Shown in pieces: positions 17,739 through 27,509 of a DNA stretch of 64,000 nt; positions within the stretch are counted from its first letter, which is position 1; each line of letters starts with the position of its first letter. The notes under the pieces were generated by a model, which was not told where the DNA came from, did no database searches, and saw only the letters and a program-made list of their open reading frames with translations. Location of the stretch: assembly GCA_977017575.1 (NCBI GenBank), contig CDRNVI010000002.1, positions 744,001 through 808,000 of the forward strand. The letters run 5' to 3'. The translations under genes were made by a program, and so were the position numbers. This stretch comes from Paramoeba atlantica (lineage: Eukaryota > Discosea).

Positions 17739-18628
17739 ACTCGTACTTCGGTTGGTAATTTCGGTTGAGTACTTCGGTTGAGAAAGTGGAACTCTCAAAC
17801 GGATTCTCCTATTTCAAAATTACATTTCACGAACAGAACGCGATATTTGTCTTACAGTTTTACCTCGAAAAACTACCTCATAAACATGGCGAGCAAACAA
17901 AATGCTTTTATTACCCCTCTGATCAAAAATAAAGGAAAATGAAAATCCAGAGAGGGGGAATTTTTTTTTCCCTTTGTTTTTGATCATGATAGAGAAAATA
18001 TGAAGTATAGCACTGCAGTTGTGTAGTACCTTTGTCCGCTTACAACGTAAGATGTTATCTACTTCAAAAATTCTCTTCGGTGGTTCTCTTCGTGGTTCTT
18101 CGGAAAACTTGACTTGACTGAGCAGTTGTTTTTGAAGACTTGAGCCGAATACCAAGTTTGTTAATCCATCTACGAAATGTTGAATAAGAAGGGCTATGAC
18201 CATCACACGTCCCACGAAGCGATGATGCATGAGTTATCGCTTGGCGTCCACTTTCACGTTCTATCCTTGCCTTTTTTGGAGGTGCCATGATCAGAAATAC
18301 AAAGTCTAGTAAGAAAATGTGTAAGTAAGAAAATTCGAAGAGTGGGAATGAATTTGGCTATAAGAGAAAAATGACTAGAGTGACCAATAAAGGTGAAGAA
18401 AAGATCAAAAAGGTAAAAAGGTAAATATCGATCAGAATCCATTTTCTTTTATTTTTAATCAGGGAGTAGTCATTTTTTTAAGCATATTTGAGGCCCACAA
18501 GTCTATTAAAAAGTGCGTATAAAAGTCCCTAAAACATTATACGGTACTTTCTAGTAAAATTTGCACATGTCTTCTGGTCAAATACTCCAATAACAAATTA
18601 GAGAAACTCTAAATCATCTTGCAGCGTT
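17739..18628. other. Long spacer with hairpin and minus-strand HTH-like ORF
   Basis: No host gene. About 17919-17990 is a long imperfect hairpin (TGATCAAAAATAAAGG versus its near-complement CCTTTGTTTTTGATCA). A minus ORF 18064-18288 (74 aa, MAPPKKARIERESGRQ..., with STFRRWINKLGI) could be the N-terminal DNA-binding part of another transposase, but I cannot confirm this. A short uORF starts at 18567. Confidence 0.45.
18064..18288 (-). pseudogene. Possible transposase N-terminal fragment
   Basis: 74 aa from ATG 18288, basic, with a helix-turn-helix-like PSYSTFRRWINKLGI. There is no catalytic domain and no TIRs were found. Kept because it is antisense to the array like the other mobile-element ORFs; it could be chance. 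Confidence 0.25.
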
Positions 18629-21028
18629 TTGGAGCAAGAACCAACTAGAATAGCATTTACAGGCTTTGAAAAAGAAGTAATTAAGAAGTTTGAAGTCTCC
18701 ACAAATTCTTGTGAATGGCTCACGGTACAGAAAGATATTTCACAACGAACCTCGGTTCTAATCTGTGCTTGCGTAGCAACTCATAAATATGTTTACGCAG
18801 TGAAACATAAGATACCATGCGTTCAGAGGACTTGGCTAACCGAGTCCGTTCGAACGGGATACCCCTTGCATTGTATCGAAAAGTTCATGGTTCCTCCACT
18901 ACATGGTCTGCGAATATCCGTAACAGGAGGATCTCAAAGACAGAGGGAAGAAGTAGCGACGAAATGCGTGCAGGCAGGTGGGCAATTTTCAGCCAACTTG
19001 GATAAATATGTCCATTGTCTTATCATACTTCAAAAGAGCGAAGCGGGACGTATTCAACAAGGGCCAAAAATAGATTTTGCAAAAAAGTATAAAATTCGTA
19101 CGGCGAATTTAGAGTGGCTGATACAAATTATTGCGCAGGGTTACTGGAACGACACCGTGTGCGATCAAGATTCCGCGCATGCTTCTCACTCTGTTCGTAT
19201 GCTTTCGAATTCCCCTGAAAACTCCACTTTAAAAGTACAATCGCCCACCACGAAGGAATGTTACTTGAACGACTTCTTTGTATGGTTTCTAGGCGAACTT
19301 CCTTTACATTTTTCTGGCACAAAGGAAGCGACTGGATTTGTGCACGATAAGGTTCTATCTTCACATACAAATATCATATGCCTATCTGGGGTGAAACTGA
19401 ACGATCTGGATGTGTGTAATGCATTTCAACGTGTAGACCCAGAGTTTCGTCGCTTCGCTATACAACTGTGGTTAGAGGGAAAAGCGACCCTTCTACACTG
19501 GTCGTACTTTTTGCTATGTGCTTCATTAAAATCGAAGCAAGATTTAGCCATCTATACAATCCCTCCATGCCTGCACTATTTTGAAAGAGTCATAGGATTG
19601 CATTCTTCAATTTCTATTAAAGAAAAACTGGAATTGGCGATTATCGTTGAGCGATTGAACGGTTGTGTGCTGTTTATGGATTTCATGGAACCTGGTCCAG
19701 ACGATGGTGTCAATGAAAACATAGAAAATATATGCAGAATATCATCTCATCTTATTGTGCGTCAGGAGGACGACTTGACCTCGGGTAGGCGTATTAAAAG
19801 CCTACCAAAAAATCATCCCACGCCCATTTTTGCTTATGCCAGCTGGCTTCGAGATTGTGAAATCCAAAACAAATGGATGGAACCGCGCAAGGAACATTTA
19901 TACCCAACGGAGAATTTTCAGAGGCCACTGCGACCGATGCTAGAATCAGAAGCTCATATGCGACAGCCCTCAGTGACATCTACAAACAACTCCTTTACAC
20001 CCACGTCCCAAGACCCTTACAAGCACGATCTCAAAAGAGAACGATCTGACACCTCCTCAACTCAAAACTTCCACAACGAAACAACTCAACCGGATCGATC
20101 CGACGAAATCCTTGCCCTGTTTTCGCAACGTTGCAAAGCCCAACCTCCACAACCTCAACCCTCTCCCCCCCCTCCCACCTCCACAAACCCTCCCCTGCGC
20201 TACTCTTGCCTCCATCGTACCTTTGTACCCCGCCACCTCGACCCCACCCACGACCCCACCTCCCCCCTCTACGAAAGCCAGCGCGTCATCTACAACCACA
20301 ACCCCTCCCCCTCTCCCCCTCCCCCCTCCCCTCCCCCCCCCTACCGCTTCCTGCTCGGCCACAAGGACCCGCGGCAGCGCTCGGCCCTGATCTCCCACAT
20401 CCGCGCGCTCCCGGGGGCCACCGTCGTGGGGTCCGTGTCGTCCTGCACGCACTACCTCCCCCCCCGCGCCTCCAGGTCCGAGACCTTCCTCTCCTGCATC
20501 GCCTCCGGGAGGTTCATCCTGCGCCCCGCCTTCCTCACGGAGAGCGTGCGGCACGGGGCGTGGCAGGACCCGGGGGGGTATGAGTGGGGGGTGGGGGGGG
20601 AGGGGGAGGAGGGGGGGGTGGGGAGTATGACCACACAGTCACTGCTGCTTCAGGCGTGTCGAACGTGGCGACTCCGGGGTGGGGGGGCGTTTGGGGGGTG
20701 GAGAGTGGTGTTGGTGATGAGGGAGGTGGGGAGGAGGAGGAGTTTTGGGAATGTGTTGCGACGGGGGGGTGCGTCGTGGGTGGGGGAGGTGAGTCCAGAG
20801 GAGGTGGAGAGGGGGGAGAGGTTGTGTGAGTTTGAGAATCCGAGCTATGTTATCTATGATGATGGTTTGGATGAGGAGGAACAGCGAGCGCTGTATGGTA
20901 AACTCCGGGGTAGGACGAAGAATTCGTCGCACGTGCGCTTGGAGTGTATTATTTTCGTATTGACCTATCCGGATGAAGTGATTCCAGGGGCCTTGCGCGT
21001 GAACGGTCGTAGTCATAAATTCAGGTGA
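18629..21028 (+). CDS. Multi-BRCT protein (TopBP1/Dpb11/Rtt107-like), no AUG start
   Basis: About 799 aa read from a TTG. BRCT-1 is complete at about residues 6-85 (RIAFTGFEK ... RTWLTESVRTG), BRCT-2 at 90-180 (LRISVTGGSQRQREE ... LEWLIQIIAQGYW), a divergent segment at about 250-420, and a C-terminal tandem at about 570-790 (YRFLLGHKDPRQR ... RPAFLTESVRHGAW). Such proteins bind phosphorylated partners in the replication checkpoint. The first in-frame ATG is Met87, after BRCT-1, while the frame is open back to 18602. A TTGCAG acceptor ends at 18624. A non-AUG start, a start supplied by splicing or a sequence error must be invoked. The C-terminal part contains composition island 2. Confidence 0.75.
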   Translation: MEQEPTRIAFTGFEKEVIKKFEVSTNSCEWLTVQKDISQRTSVLICACVATHKYVYAVKHKIPCVQRTWLTESVRTGYPLHCIEKFMVPPLHGLRISVTGGSQRQREEVATKCVQAGGQFSANLDKYVHCLIILQKSEAGRIQQGPKIDFAKKYKIRTANLEWLIQIIAQGYWNDTVCDQDSAHASHSVRMLSNSPENSTLKVQSPTTKECYLNDFFVWFLGELPLHFSGTKEATGFVHDKVLSSHTNIICLSGVKLNDLDVCNAFQRVDPEFRRFAIQLWLEGKATLLHWSYFLLCASLKSKQDLAIYTIPPCLHYFERVIGLHSSISIKEKLELAIIVERLNGCVLFMDFMEPGPDDGVNENIENICRISSHLIVRQEDDLTSGRRIKSLPKNHPTPIFAYASWLRDCEIQNKWMEPRKEHLYPTENFQRPLRPMLESEAHMRQPSVTSTNNSFTPTSQDPYKHDLKRERSDTSSTQNFHNETTQPDRSDEILALFSQRCKAQPPQPQPSPPPPTSTNPPLRYSCLHRTFVPRHLDPTHDPTSPLYESQRVIYNHNPSPSPPPPSPPPPYRFLLGHKDPRQRSALISHIRALPGATVVGSVSSCTHYLPPRASRSETFLSCIASGRFILRPAFLTESVRHGAWQDPGGYEWGVGGEGEEGGVGSMTTQSLLLQACRTWRLRGGGAFGGWRVVLVMREVGRRRSFGNVLRRGGASWVGEVSPEEVERGERLCEFENPSYVIYDDGLDEEEQRALYGKLRGRTKNSSHVRLECIIFVLTYPDEVIPGALRVNGRSHKFR
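20110..20840 (+). other. C-to-G strand-skew island 2
   Basis: C-runs at about 20140-20350, GC-balanced at 20350-20570, G-runs at about 20580-20830. It overlies the linker and C-terminal BRCT pair; the encoded protein changes from Pro/Thr-rich to Gly/Glu/Val/Arg-rich. Confidence 0.8.
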
Positions 21029-21274
21029 CGTGCAAGGTAGAGTATGAACGCCGTAGTCGCATGTAAACACTATGTAAGTTTTTTTTCTTCATTTGGTTTA
21101 TTTGAGGAGGAGTGTTTTCATAGTGTCTAACGTAGTGTATGGACATGCTCGCGCAAAGAAGAAGTACAGCAAGATCTGCATAAAAACGCGCCTAAAACTC
21201 GATGAAAAAAAAAGTTTATTGGAAATAATGAAAAGGAATACTTAGCCTACATCAAAATATCTGACACCTATTAC

Positions 21275-22501
21275 ATGGCAGCGAGCTTATTTCTTGAGTA
21301 CATGCGACGCAGAGCGCATGTACCTTTTTCTATTGAAGAACTCTATGGAAGAGTAAAAGAGGAACGGCGAGAGGCAATGAAGCTCGATGTAGAATCAATT
21401 AAACGGGATCTCGGTAGAGTGCTACGCCACCTTGTGGTTTCCTATCCATGGCAGTGGAAGTGTGTAGATACCTCAAGAGAGATGTACATGTACGATCCAC
21501 AGCGCATACGAACACGACAGGACCTACTAAATGCTCTTCAAGAGATTATGCAAAGTATGAAATCTGTAGAGCCCTCTGAGGGAGATGAATCAGCTCCGGG
21601 CTATTCAAACACTCGAATCGGTGTTCCTCTTGCCGCGTTCGATCTTTCTGATGCGACAACAAAGAAAATTATTCATGAAGCCTTGGAGGAGAACGAAATA
21701 TCGAGCCTAATTCCGGGAAGCAAACAGCCACCGCGTGCCACTGGTCACGCTGTAATGACGGACTCACGAGTTGAGCTTGTGCACTACAGTTCTCGAATAT
21801 ACCTGGATGGAAAGTCCCAGGAGGTTCGCCTCAAAATGAAGAACGTTCCGGAGAATGACTTTCTCATGACTGTCCACGTGCAGTGCTCTCTCCCCAAAGC
21901 AGTCAGCATAGCCCCGACTGTTCATGACGCGAAAAAGGGGGAAACCGTATCCTTCCTCGTGGACCCCAAAATGATCTGCGAATGTGTCCTGCGTGTTGCG
22001 GTCGACGGAGCCGAACGTCTGGTACTCCCTCTGGAGGTGCGACGCAGTAAACTCGATCCTGGGATGGTACTCTACTCCCTTAACCCCTCTTTAGGGAAAC
22101 TATGTACCGTGATCGACAACGCCGCCGATCTTCCTCTGCGTCATCTCTGGCACGCCCTCCCCACCGACACCCCCTCAGGATCAGATGTATTCGATCGTCT
22201 TCTTCGGTTTTACACAACCTCCCGTCATGGCTCGGGGAATGCGAGCTCCTCCCTCTCTGCCCCCTCCCACCCGGAGCGTACCCGTCCGCTGCATCTCACC
22301 AATGCGCACATGCGACATCTCGGGTACGACTTCTCCAAGCCCTGCGGGTTACATACGGACCCGGACGCGTCCCGCCAGGACCGCGTGGAGGCGGCGATCC
22401 AGCAGGCCGAGGTGGAGATACGAAAAGAGTCCGACCCGAGTCGTCGGAGTTACCGGAGGAAACGAGCACGACGGGTCGTGGAACCTGTACAGCAGGGTTA
22501 A
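21275..22501 (+). CDS. Unidentified 408-aa protein
   Basis: The N-terminal about 85 residues look like a helical, winged-helix-type module (FSIEELYGRVKEERREAMKL ... LGRVLRHLVVSYPWQWKCVD). A beta-rich middle (VELVHYSSRIYLDGKSQEVR) and a very basic C-terminus (RRSYRRKRARRVVEPVQQG), probably a nuclear signal, follow. A weaker C-then-G skew occurs at 22.13-22.50 kb. It could be a transcription or chromatin factor, but no family is recognised. Confidence 0.7.
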   Translation: MAASLFLEYMRRRAHVPFSIEELYGRVKEERREAMKLDVESIKRDLGRVLRHLVVSYPWQWKCVDTSREMYMYDPQRIRTRQDLLNALQEIMQSMKSVEPSEGDESAPGYSNTRIGVPLAAFDLSDATTKKIIHEALEENEISSLIPGSKQPPRATGHAVMTDSRVELVHYSSRIYLDGKSQEVRLKMKNVPENDFLMTVHVQCSLPKAVSIAPTVHDAKKGETVSFLVDPKMICECVLRVAVDGAERLVLPLEVRRSKLDPGMVLYSLNPSLGKLCTVIDNAADLPLRHLWHALPTDTPSGSDVFDRLLRFYTTSRHGSGNASSSLSAPSHPERTRPLHLTNAHMRHLGYDFSKPCGLHTDPDASRQDRVEAAIQQAEVEIRKESDPSRRSYRRKRARRVVEPVQQG

Positions 22502-23057
22502 GGAAGTAGCGCAAGAACAAGCGGTTTGTACAGTATGTAAAAGGTCAAAACCTGAACCGTTCACGGTGTTTTCCGTAGTTTTCGTACTACAGAAGACGAA
22601 AACTTATGCGCTGGACGCATTGATGAAAAAGGCATGCAAAGCCGTGGAGTACTACTTGGACGTCCGCTCACTGCGTACCTTTGACGACTGTGGAATGAGA
22701 TTATTAAGGTCCTGTGGACGGTAACAGGGCCACGCAAGGAAGACCCGGCGATCTGCTTTTTGTCATTTTGCGCTGGCCATTGCAGTGGCCATCTTGAAAG
22801 ATAATGCACAGACACCCTTCACGGCACAGTAGACTGGAGGGATAAGGTAGTCTGCACCCAACCTAAAGATGTCCATCAATTTTATGTAGACACTTCTTCG
22901 TGTGAATCGGATCTAGTATTTCTTTCCGACGGAATAGCAACTTTTACAGGCATTCTGCGCAGACCGTGGCTTTTGCCCGAAGGAATGTAGCCAAAGAACT
23001 TAAGAAAGTCATGGAAATAACAGTACAAGTTTTTGATTACATTAGAAGCAAACTTAA
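22502..23057. other. Spacer, nothing recognised
   Basis: A + frame stays open into 22.7 kb but shows no protein-like pattern and is not supported. No repeats shared with the rest of the window were noticed. Confidence 0.55.
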
Positions 23058-23969
23058 ATGAATTATTATTCTATTCTATATTTTATGCCTGCTTTTTATG
23101 TTTCATATTCTTCAGCAATATACCTTTCTTCAGAAAGAGTTTTGCCTGTGAACTTGCTTATGCCACTTCTATTGTGTCATTCGAAGGACGACACAAACTC
23201 GAACTCACGATATTCTCGAGCTGGGAAAATTAGAGGGACACAATTACCTCAGGAATATGACCTTGAAAGATTTGTTACGGATATTGAAAATCCACATTGG
23301 TCGTGGAACACCAGTACCCCGGCATGTGAGTGGGACGGGGTTACGTGCGCCAACGGTGTTGACGTGTCGAAAATTCAGTGGTCTTCGAGAGAACTTTCTG
23401 GTTCACTACGATGGGATTCACTACCACGAACAGTCGCTCGGCTCTCCGTTTCACGAAACAAGCTTACAGGTTCGATAGAGTTATCTGTCCTTCCGCCAAG
23501 TCTGAAATTATTAAACCTGATGAAAAATAACTTTGCCGGCAGGTTTGATTTGCAACATTTGTCAGATTTAATGGAGAAAATTGGGGTTGTGGACAACCTT
23601 TTTGATGGGCCGGTAGACCTTGTTAATCTTCCTAAAAGTCTAACTGTTCTGTTATGTAACGAGAACATGTTTTCCGGTAACGTAATGCTTGATTGTTTAC
23701 CGCAGAGTATGAACTACCTTCATCTTGGAAATAATCAGCTGTCAGGTCCCCTCGATCTACAGCATCTTCCATCATCATTAAAAAGACTATATTGCCAAAA
23801 CAACTTCTTTGATGGTCTAGTTCAGTTTGACAGCCTTCCTGCGGGATTGCGCGTTCTATGTCTACGAAACAATACCGAACTACATGGTCTGCTAAGCAAA
23901 CACACCATTCCTGCGTCATTAAAAGACATCGATGTGTGGGATACGAAGGTCATACAAGGGCTACCATAG
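23058..23969 (+). CDS. LRR surface/secreted protein (LRR copy 2)
   Basis: 303 aa. An N-terminal hydrophobic segment (MNYYSILYFMPAFYVSYSSA ... VNLLMPLLL) can act as signal peptide or anchor. The family cap follows (KIRGTQLPQEYDLERFV, IENPHWSWNTSTPACEWDG, VTC), then about seven LRRs with the pattern LPPSLKLLNLMKNNFAG/LPKSLTVLLCNENMFSG. The 5' two-fifths is almost identical to the gene at 24366, while the repeats differ by blocks, indicating tandem duplication with gene conversion or selection on the LRR face. Confidence 0.85.
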   Translation: MNYYSILYFMPAFYVSYSSAIYLSSERVLPVNLLMPLLLCHSKDDTNSNSRYSRAGKIRGTQLPQEYDLERFVTDIENPHWSWNTSTPACEWDGVTCANGVDVSKIQWSSRELSGSLRWDSLPRTVARLSVSRNKLTGSIELSVLPPSLKLLNLMKNNFAGRFDLQHLSDLMEKIGVVDNLFDGPVDLVNLPKSLTVLLCNENMFSGNVMLDCLPQSMNYLHLGNNQLSGPLDLQHLPSSLKRLYCQNNFFDGLVQFDSLPAGLRVLCLRNNTELHGLLSKHTIPASLKDIDVWDTKVIQGLP

Positions 23970-24365
23970 AGAAGGACAAGAGAATGTCTCTGGTTTTCAA
24001 AAATCTCGCATTTGCGCATTTCAAAATAAAAAGAAATTTTTGAGCAAAACGGGTGAGATTTGACCATTAATTTTAGTAAGAATGGTTCGAGAATTACTGA
24101 GTAATTGGGGAGGGGGGCATTCGATGAATGGAGTGCAGTACGACCCGTTCGATGAAGGGAAACGCGAATTTCTTTTCGCAAAAAAAAAGTTGATTTTGAC
24201 AAAAAAACATTTTGTTTTGTTCATCCCAAAAATTTGGGAAAGGGGTTGATTTGAATTTCAATGAGTTGAACGTATTCTATTCTGTATTTTATGCCTGCTT
24301 TTTATGTTTCATATTCTTGAGCAATATACCTTTCTTCAGAAAGAGTTTTGCCCGTGAATTTGCTT

Positions 24366-25175
24366 ATGCCACTTCTATTGTGTCATTCGAAGGATGACAC
24401 AAATTCGAACTCACGATATTCTCGAGCTGGGAAAATTAGAGGGACACAATTACCTCAGGAATATGACCTTGAAAGATTTGTTACGGATATTGAAAATCCA
24501 CATTGGTCGTGGAACACCAGTACCCCGGCATGTGAGTGGGACGGGGTTACGTGCGCCAACGGTGTTGACGTGTCGAAAATTCAGTGGTCTTCGAGAGAAC
24601 TTTCTGGTTCACTACGATGGGATTCACTACCACGAACAGTCGCTCGGCTCTCCGTTTCACGAAACAAACTTACAGGTTCGATAGAGTTATCTGTCCTTCC
24701 GCCAAGTCTGATATTATTGAGTCTGATGAAGAACGATTTTTCTGGCATGCTTGATTGGCAACATTTTCCAGATATAATGCAAAAGTTTGCGGTGGTGGAC
24801 AACCTTTTTGATGGGCCGGTAGACCTTGTTAATCTTCCTAAAAGTTTAACTGTGCTGATATGTCACAAGAATATGTTTTCCGGTAACATAATGATGGATG
24901 GTTTACCGCAGATTATGAGGTATCTTAATCTTGGAAATAATCAGCTGTCAGGTCCCCTCGACTTACAGCATCTGCCATCATCATTAAAAATGTTATATTG
25001 CCAAAACAACTTCTTTGGTGGTCTAGTTCAGTTTGACAGCCTTCCTGCGGAATTGCGAGTGTTGTGGCTACAAAACAACACGGAACTCCATGGTCTACTA
25101 AACAACTACACCATTCCTGTGTCATTAAGAGCCATCGATGTGAGTGGTACGAAGATCATACAAGGACTACCATAG
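24366..25175 (+). CDS. LRR protein, tandem duplicate with damaged signal sequence (LRR copy 3)
   Basis: 269 aa from ATG 24366. The region homologous to the signal segment of copy 2 lies just upstream, but an in-frame TGA stands where copy 2 has TCA (YSSA context), so translation can only begin at MPLLLCHSKDD. The cap and about seven LRRs are intact. It may be a functional protein with a shortened leader or a gene at the start of decay. The unit at 24.24-25.31 kb is a duplicate of 23.04-24.08 kb. Confidence 0.75.
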   Translation: MPLLLCHSKDDTNSNSRYSRAGKIRGTQLPQEYDLERFVTDIENPHWSWNTSTPACEWDGVTCANGVDVSKIQWSSRELSGSLRWDSLPRTVARLSVSRNKLTGSIELSVLPPSLILLSLMKNDFSGMLDWQHFPDIMQKFAVVDNLFDGPVDLVNLPKSLTVLICHKNMFSGNIMMDGLPQIMRYLNLGNNQLSGPLDLQHLPSSLKMLYCQNNFFGGLVQFDSLPAELRVLWLQNNTELHGLLNNYTIPVSLRAIDVSGTKIIQGLP

Positions 25176-25398
25176 AGAAAGAGAGACAAGAGAGTGTCTT
25201 TGATTTTCAAAAATCTCGTATTTGTGTATTTACTCAAAATAAGCAAAATTAAATATGTTAAGAAATTGAGGGCAAAACGGGTGAGAGTTACCCATTAATT
25301 TTAGTTGTAAATGATGTTTCCAAAATATTTAATAACTTCATTGTACATGTTAAGGATACTATTTTTCTTTAGTATACACTGGTAGTACTGTTTATTAA

Positions 25399-25842
25399 AT
25401 GTGGCATTGTCTTGTTCTGTTGGCCTTCTTTCCGGCTACCTCAGCCGCTGAGTACGTCCCCGTCAGCTGTGCCACACCTCCTATGGAAGACTTATTCGCC
25501 CTGGAAAACGTTACCGTGACTCCGGATATCCCCGCACGCACCACTATGGATTTTTTACTTCATGGCAAACCGTCCAGTGCCATCACGGGAGTCCAAGTCA
25601 CCGCGACCAGTTCATTATGCATTACCGAGGAAACCTGTGTGCCAGTGGATACCCGATTGCTGCCCTGTGTTACCCCCACCTGTGAAAAGTTTCCTGTCGG
25701 TGTTGATCATATTGGTGTGCAAACGTTGATCCCTGCTTACACCCCATCTGGCACCTATGAGGTAAAGTTACGCTACGAGGGGACCATGAAAGGGGATAAG
25801 AAGGAATTTGCTTGTGCGTTATACAGGTTCAGGCTGCATTGA
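25399..25842 (+). CDS. Secreted ML-domain (NPC2/MD-2-like) lipid-binding protein
   Basis: 147 aa. Signal peptide MWHCLVLLAFFPATSAAE, cleavage likely near residue 17. The mature part is a beta-sandwich of about 125 residues with Cys spacing of the ML family (SCATPP ... SLCITEETC ... LPCVTPTCEKFPVG ... EFACALYRF). The family binds sterols or other lipids in lysosomes or secretions. Placed after the LRR pair; a link with surface or endosomal function is only suggested by context. Confidence 0.8.
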   Translation: MWHCLVLLAFFPATSAAEYVPVSCATPPMEDLFALENVTVTPDIPARTTMDFLLHGKPSSAITGVQVTATSSLCITEETCVPVDTRLLPCVTPTCEKFPVGVDHIGVQTLIPAYTPSGTYEVKLRYEGTMKGDKKEFACALYRFRLH

Positions 25843-26297
25843 AATAGAATGTGTGTTTGCAGGAATTTATACTACTTTATCCCCTATTAACATGTTGGAC
25901 CGGAGAATTGTACGTAGCGGGCGCCACAATAGTGCAAATTGAGGACGTGCTCGATAGCGTATAGGTTCTTGCTTGTTTGTGTACATAATTATAAGAATTC
26001 TTTTTGTCAACGACTCAAATCAATCACGAATGAAGCTAGGTTTGTACAAAACATAATACACTCTCAGTAGTTCGTTCTCCGTTTCTCTGTTTATCACTAT
26101 TCGATTTCCTCATTGTTTTTTAAATAGAAACTGCGCTTTATACTGCCTTGCATACATGTCGTTCACCGTTTACCAAGATTCCTCTATACATGCGTTTCAT
26201 CTTACTTGACATCGGGACCTTCATCAGAATCTTTTGTTTACGAAGAACACCGTTTTCTTTATTAGTTAGACCTTTCTTCGTTAATTTCCTTACTTTC
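25843..26297. other. Spacer, pyrimidine-rich before SGT1 gene
   Basis: No gene seen. The last 150 bp contain several T/C-rich tracts suitable for trans-splicing upstream of ATG 26298. Confidence 0.5.
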
Positions 26298-26861
26298 ATG
26301 CATCGATTCGAAAGTTACGAGTCCTTGAACGCGTATACAATAACTATCTACGTCAAAGGAGCAAATGAACGTGATGTAGCTGTCGAATGGATCAAAAACT
26401 CTGCTGCAACGGAAATCGTGGGCTTCGTTGTCAAAATTCGGGAGAATAAGTTACCATTTACTCCACTGGCAGGAGGCGTTGATCCGGAACTTACGCACAT
26501 CGCGGTTAAAAATGTAAAGGTGGAAATTACTCTTCACAAAAGTATACCTGGATACTGGGGAAGATTAACACTCCAACCAAGGGAACAGACAAATTCATCT
26601 GGATTAAATGCTCCAGCGGACACATCTGTCCGCAGGGAAACACGTGACTGGTCAAAAATTAATTTTGAGGAAGACCCAAACACGGATATGCAAGATTTCT
26701 TGCGAAATATTTATGCACAAGGTACGGAAGAAAGTCGCAGAGCCATGATGAAGAGCTTTCAAGAAAGCGGTGGTACGGTACTTTCTACTAACTGGAGTGA
26801 AGTAGGGTCTAAAGCCGTCGACGCCAAGCCCCCATGCGGTATGGAAGAACGAAACTGGTGA
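26298..26861 (+). CDS. SGT1: SGT1 co-chaperone (CS + SGS domains)
   Basis: 187 aa from ATG 26298; an in-frame extension to a TTG at 26148 looks non-coding. Residues about 5-95 form a CS/p23-like beta-sandwich that binds HSP90 (LNAYTITIYVKGAN ... VKNVKVEITLHKS). Residues about 125-187 are a textbook SGS domain (DMQDFLRNIYAQGTEESRRA, ESGGTVLSTNWSEVG, PPCGMEERNW). The TPR domain of plant and yeast SGT1 is absent. SGT1 links HSP90 to SKP1/SCF and kinetochore assembly. Confidence 0.9.
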   Translation: MHRFESYESLNAYTITIYVKGANERDVAVEWIKNSAATEIVGFVVKIRENKLPFTPLAGGVDPELTHIAVKNVKVEITLHKSIPGYWGRLTLQPREQTNSSGLNAPADTSVRRETRDWSKINFEEDPNTDMQDFLRNIYAQGTEESRRAMMKSFQESGGTVLSTNWSEVGSKAVDAKPPCGMEERNW

Positions 26862-27354
26862 GATCCTTGAGCCTGAAATGTCCCCGTTTGTAAGTTTTTG
26901 AGCATTAGAAGAGTTCTCGTACTAAGCAGAACCAATATTCTTATGAGTCATACGTTTCGTTGGTAGTTCTATTCTTGCTTGGGGCATCCATTCTAGATGC
27001 AATTAATGTCCTGTCTCTGTTAAAGTGTATCTGTTGTATAGCGAAACATTGTTAAGAGCTCAGGAGCTTCGTATCCGTCTGCAACTCACAAGTTTTGGTC
27101 TTGGAGTGATTTAAGCGTAGTGAACAGTCTTGCTCCACTTCTTGTTTCTTCAAAATGGAAAAACAGTGTTCAACAGAAGAAGTTAAGAAGTAGAATAGTC
27201 AGGGAGCTACTCCGTCAGGAGAGTGAAACAGCGAAAATAATCCAAAGTTTCGAAATAGCATCTCCTCATTGGCCTAGTTGCACGCTCTAGTGTATTCTCA
27301 TAAAAATGTGATCTTTATAACATTGGCTCAATATTAGGCTCCTAGTCATAATAG
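26862..27354. other. Spacer, nothing recognised
   Basis: No supported ORF or repeat; ends at the TA target site of the element at 27357. Confidence 0.55.
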
Positions 27355-27381
27355 TATTACTATCCCCCCCCTAATAGGGAA

Positions 27382-27431
27382 CCCCCTTTAATAGGGCACC
27401 GGTTTTGGTGGAAATGCCCTAATAAAGGGGG
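27382..27431. repeat. C-run/G-run hairpin H2
   Basis: Arms CCCCCTTTAATAGGGCA (27382-27398) and TGCCCTAATAAAGGGGG (27415-27431) pair with one mismatch around a loop containing GGTTTTGGTGG. A preceding C-run and a following G-run extend the potential. Confidence 0.8.
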
Positions 27432-27509
27432 GGGGGGGGATAATTGAGGAGATTAATATAAAATAGTGCACACGAACTTACTTATTGAAACGAATGTATA
27501 AAAAACTAA

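Noticed and set aside
18577-18624. A cis-intron (GT...TTGCAG) joining ATG 18567 to the BRCT frame
   Set aside because: The splice gives the wrong phase and an immediate stop.
22185-22724. Plus-strand frame overlapping the end of the 21275-22501 gene
   Set aside because: No homology or compositional support; it is a shadow over the GC-rich end, running into spacer.
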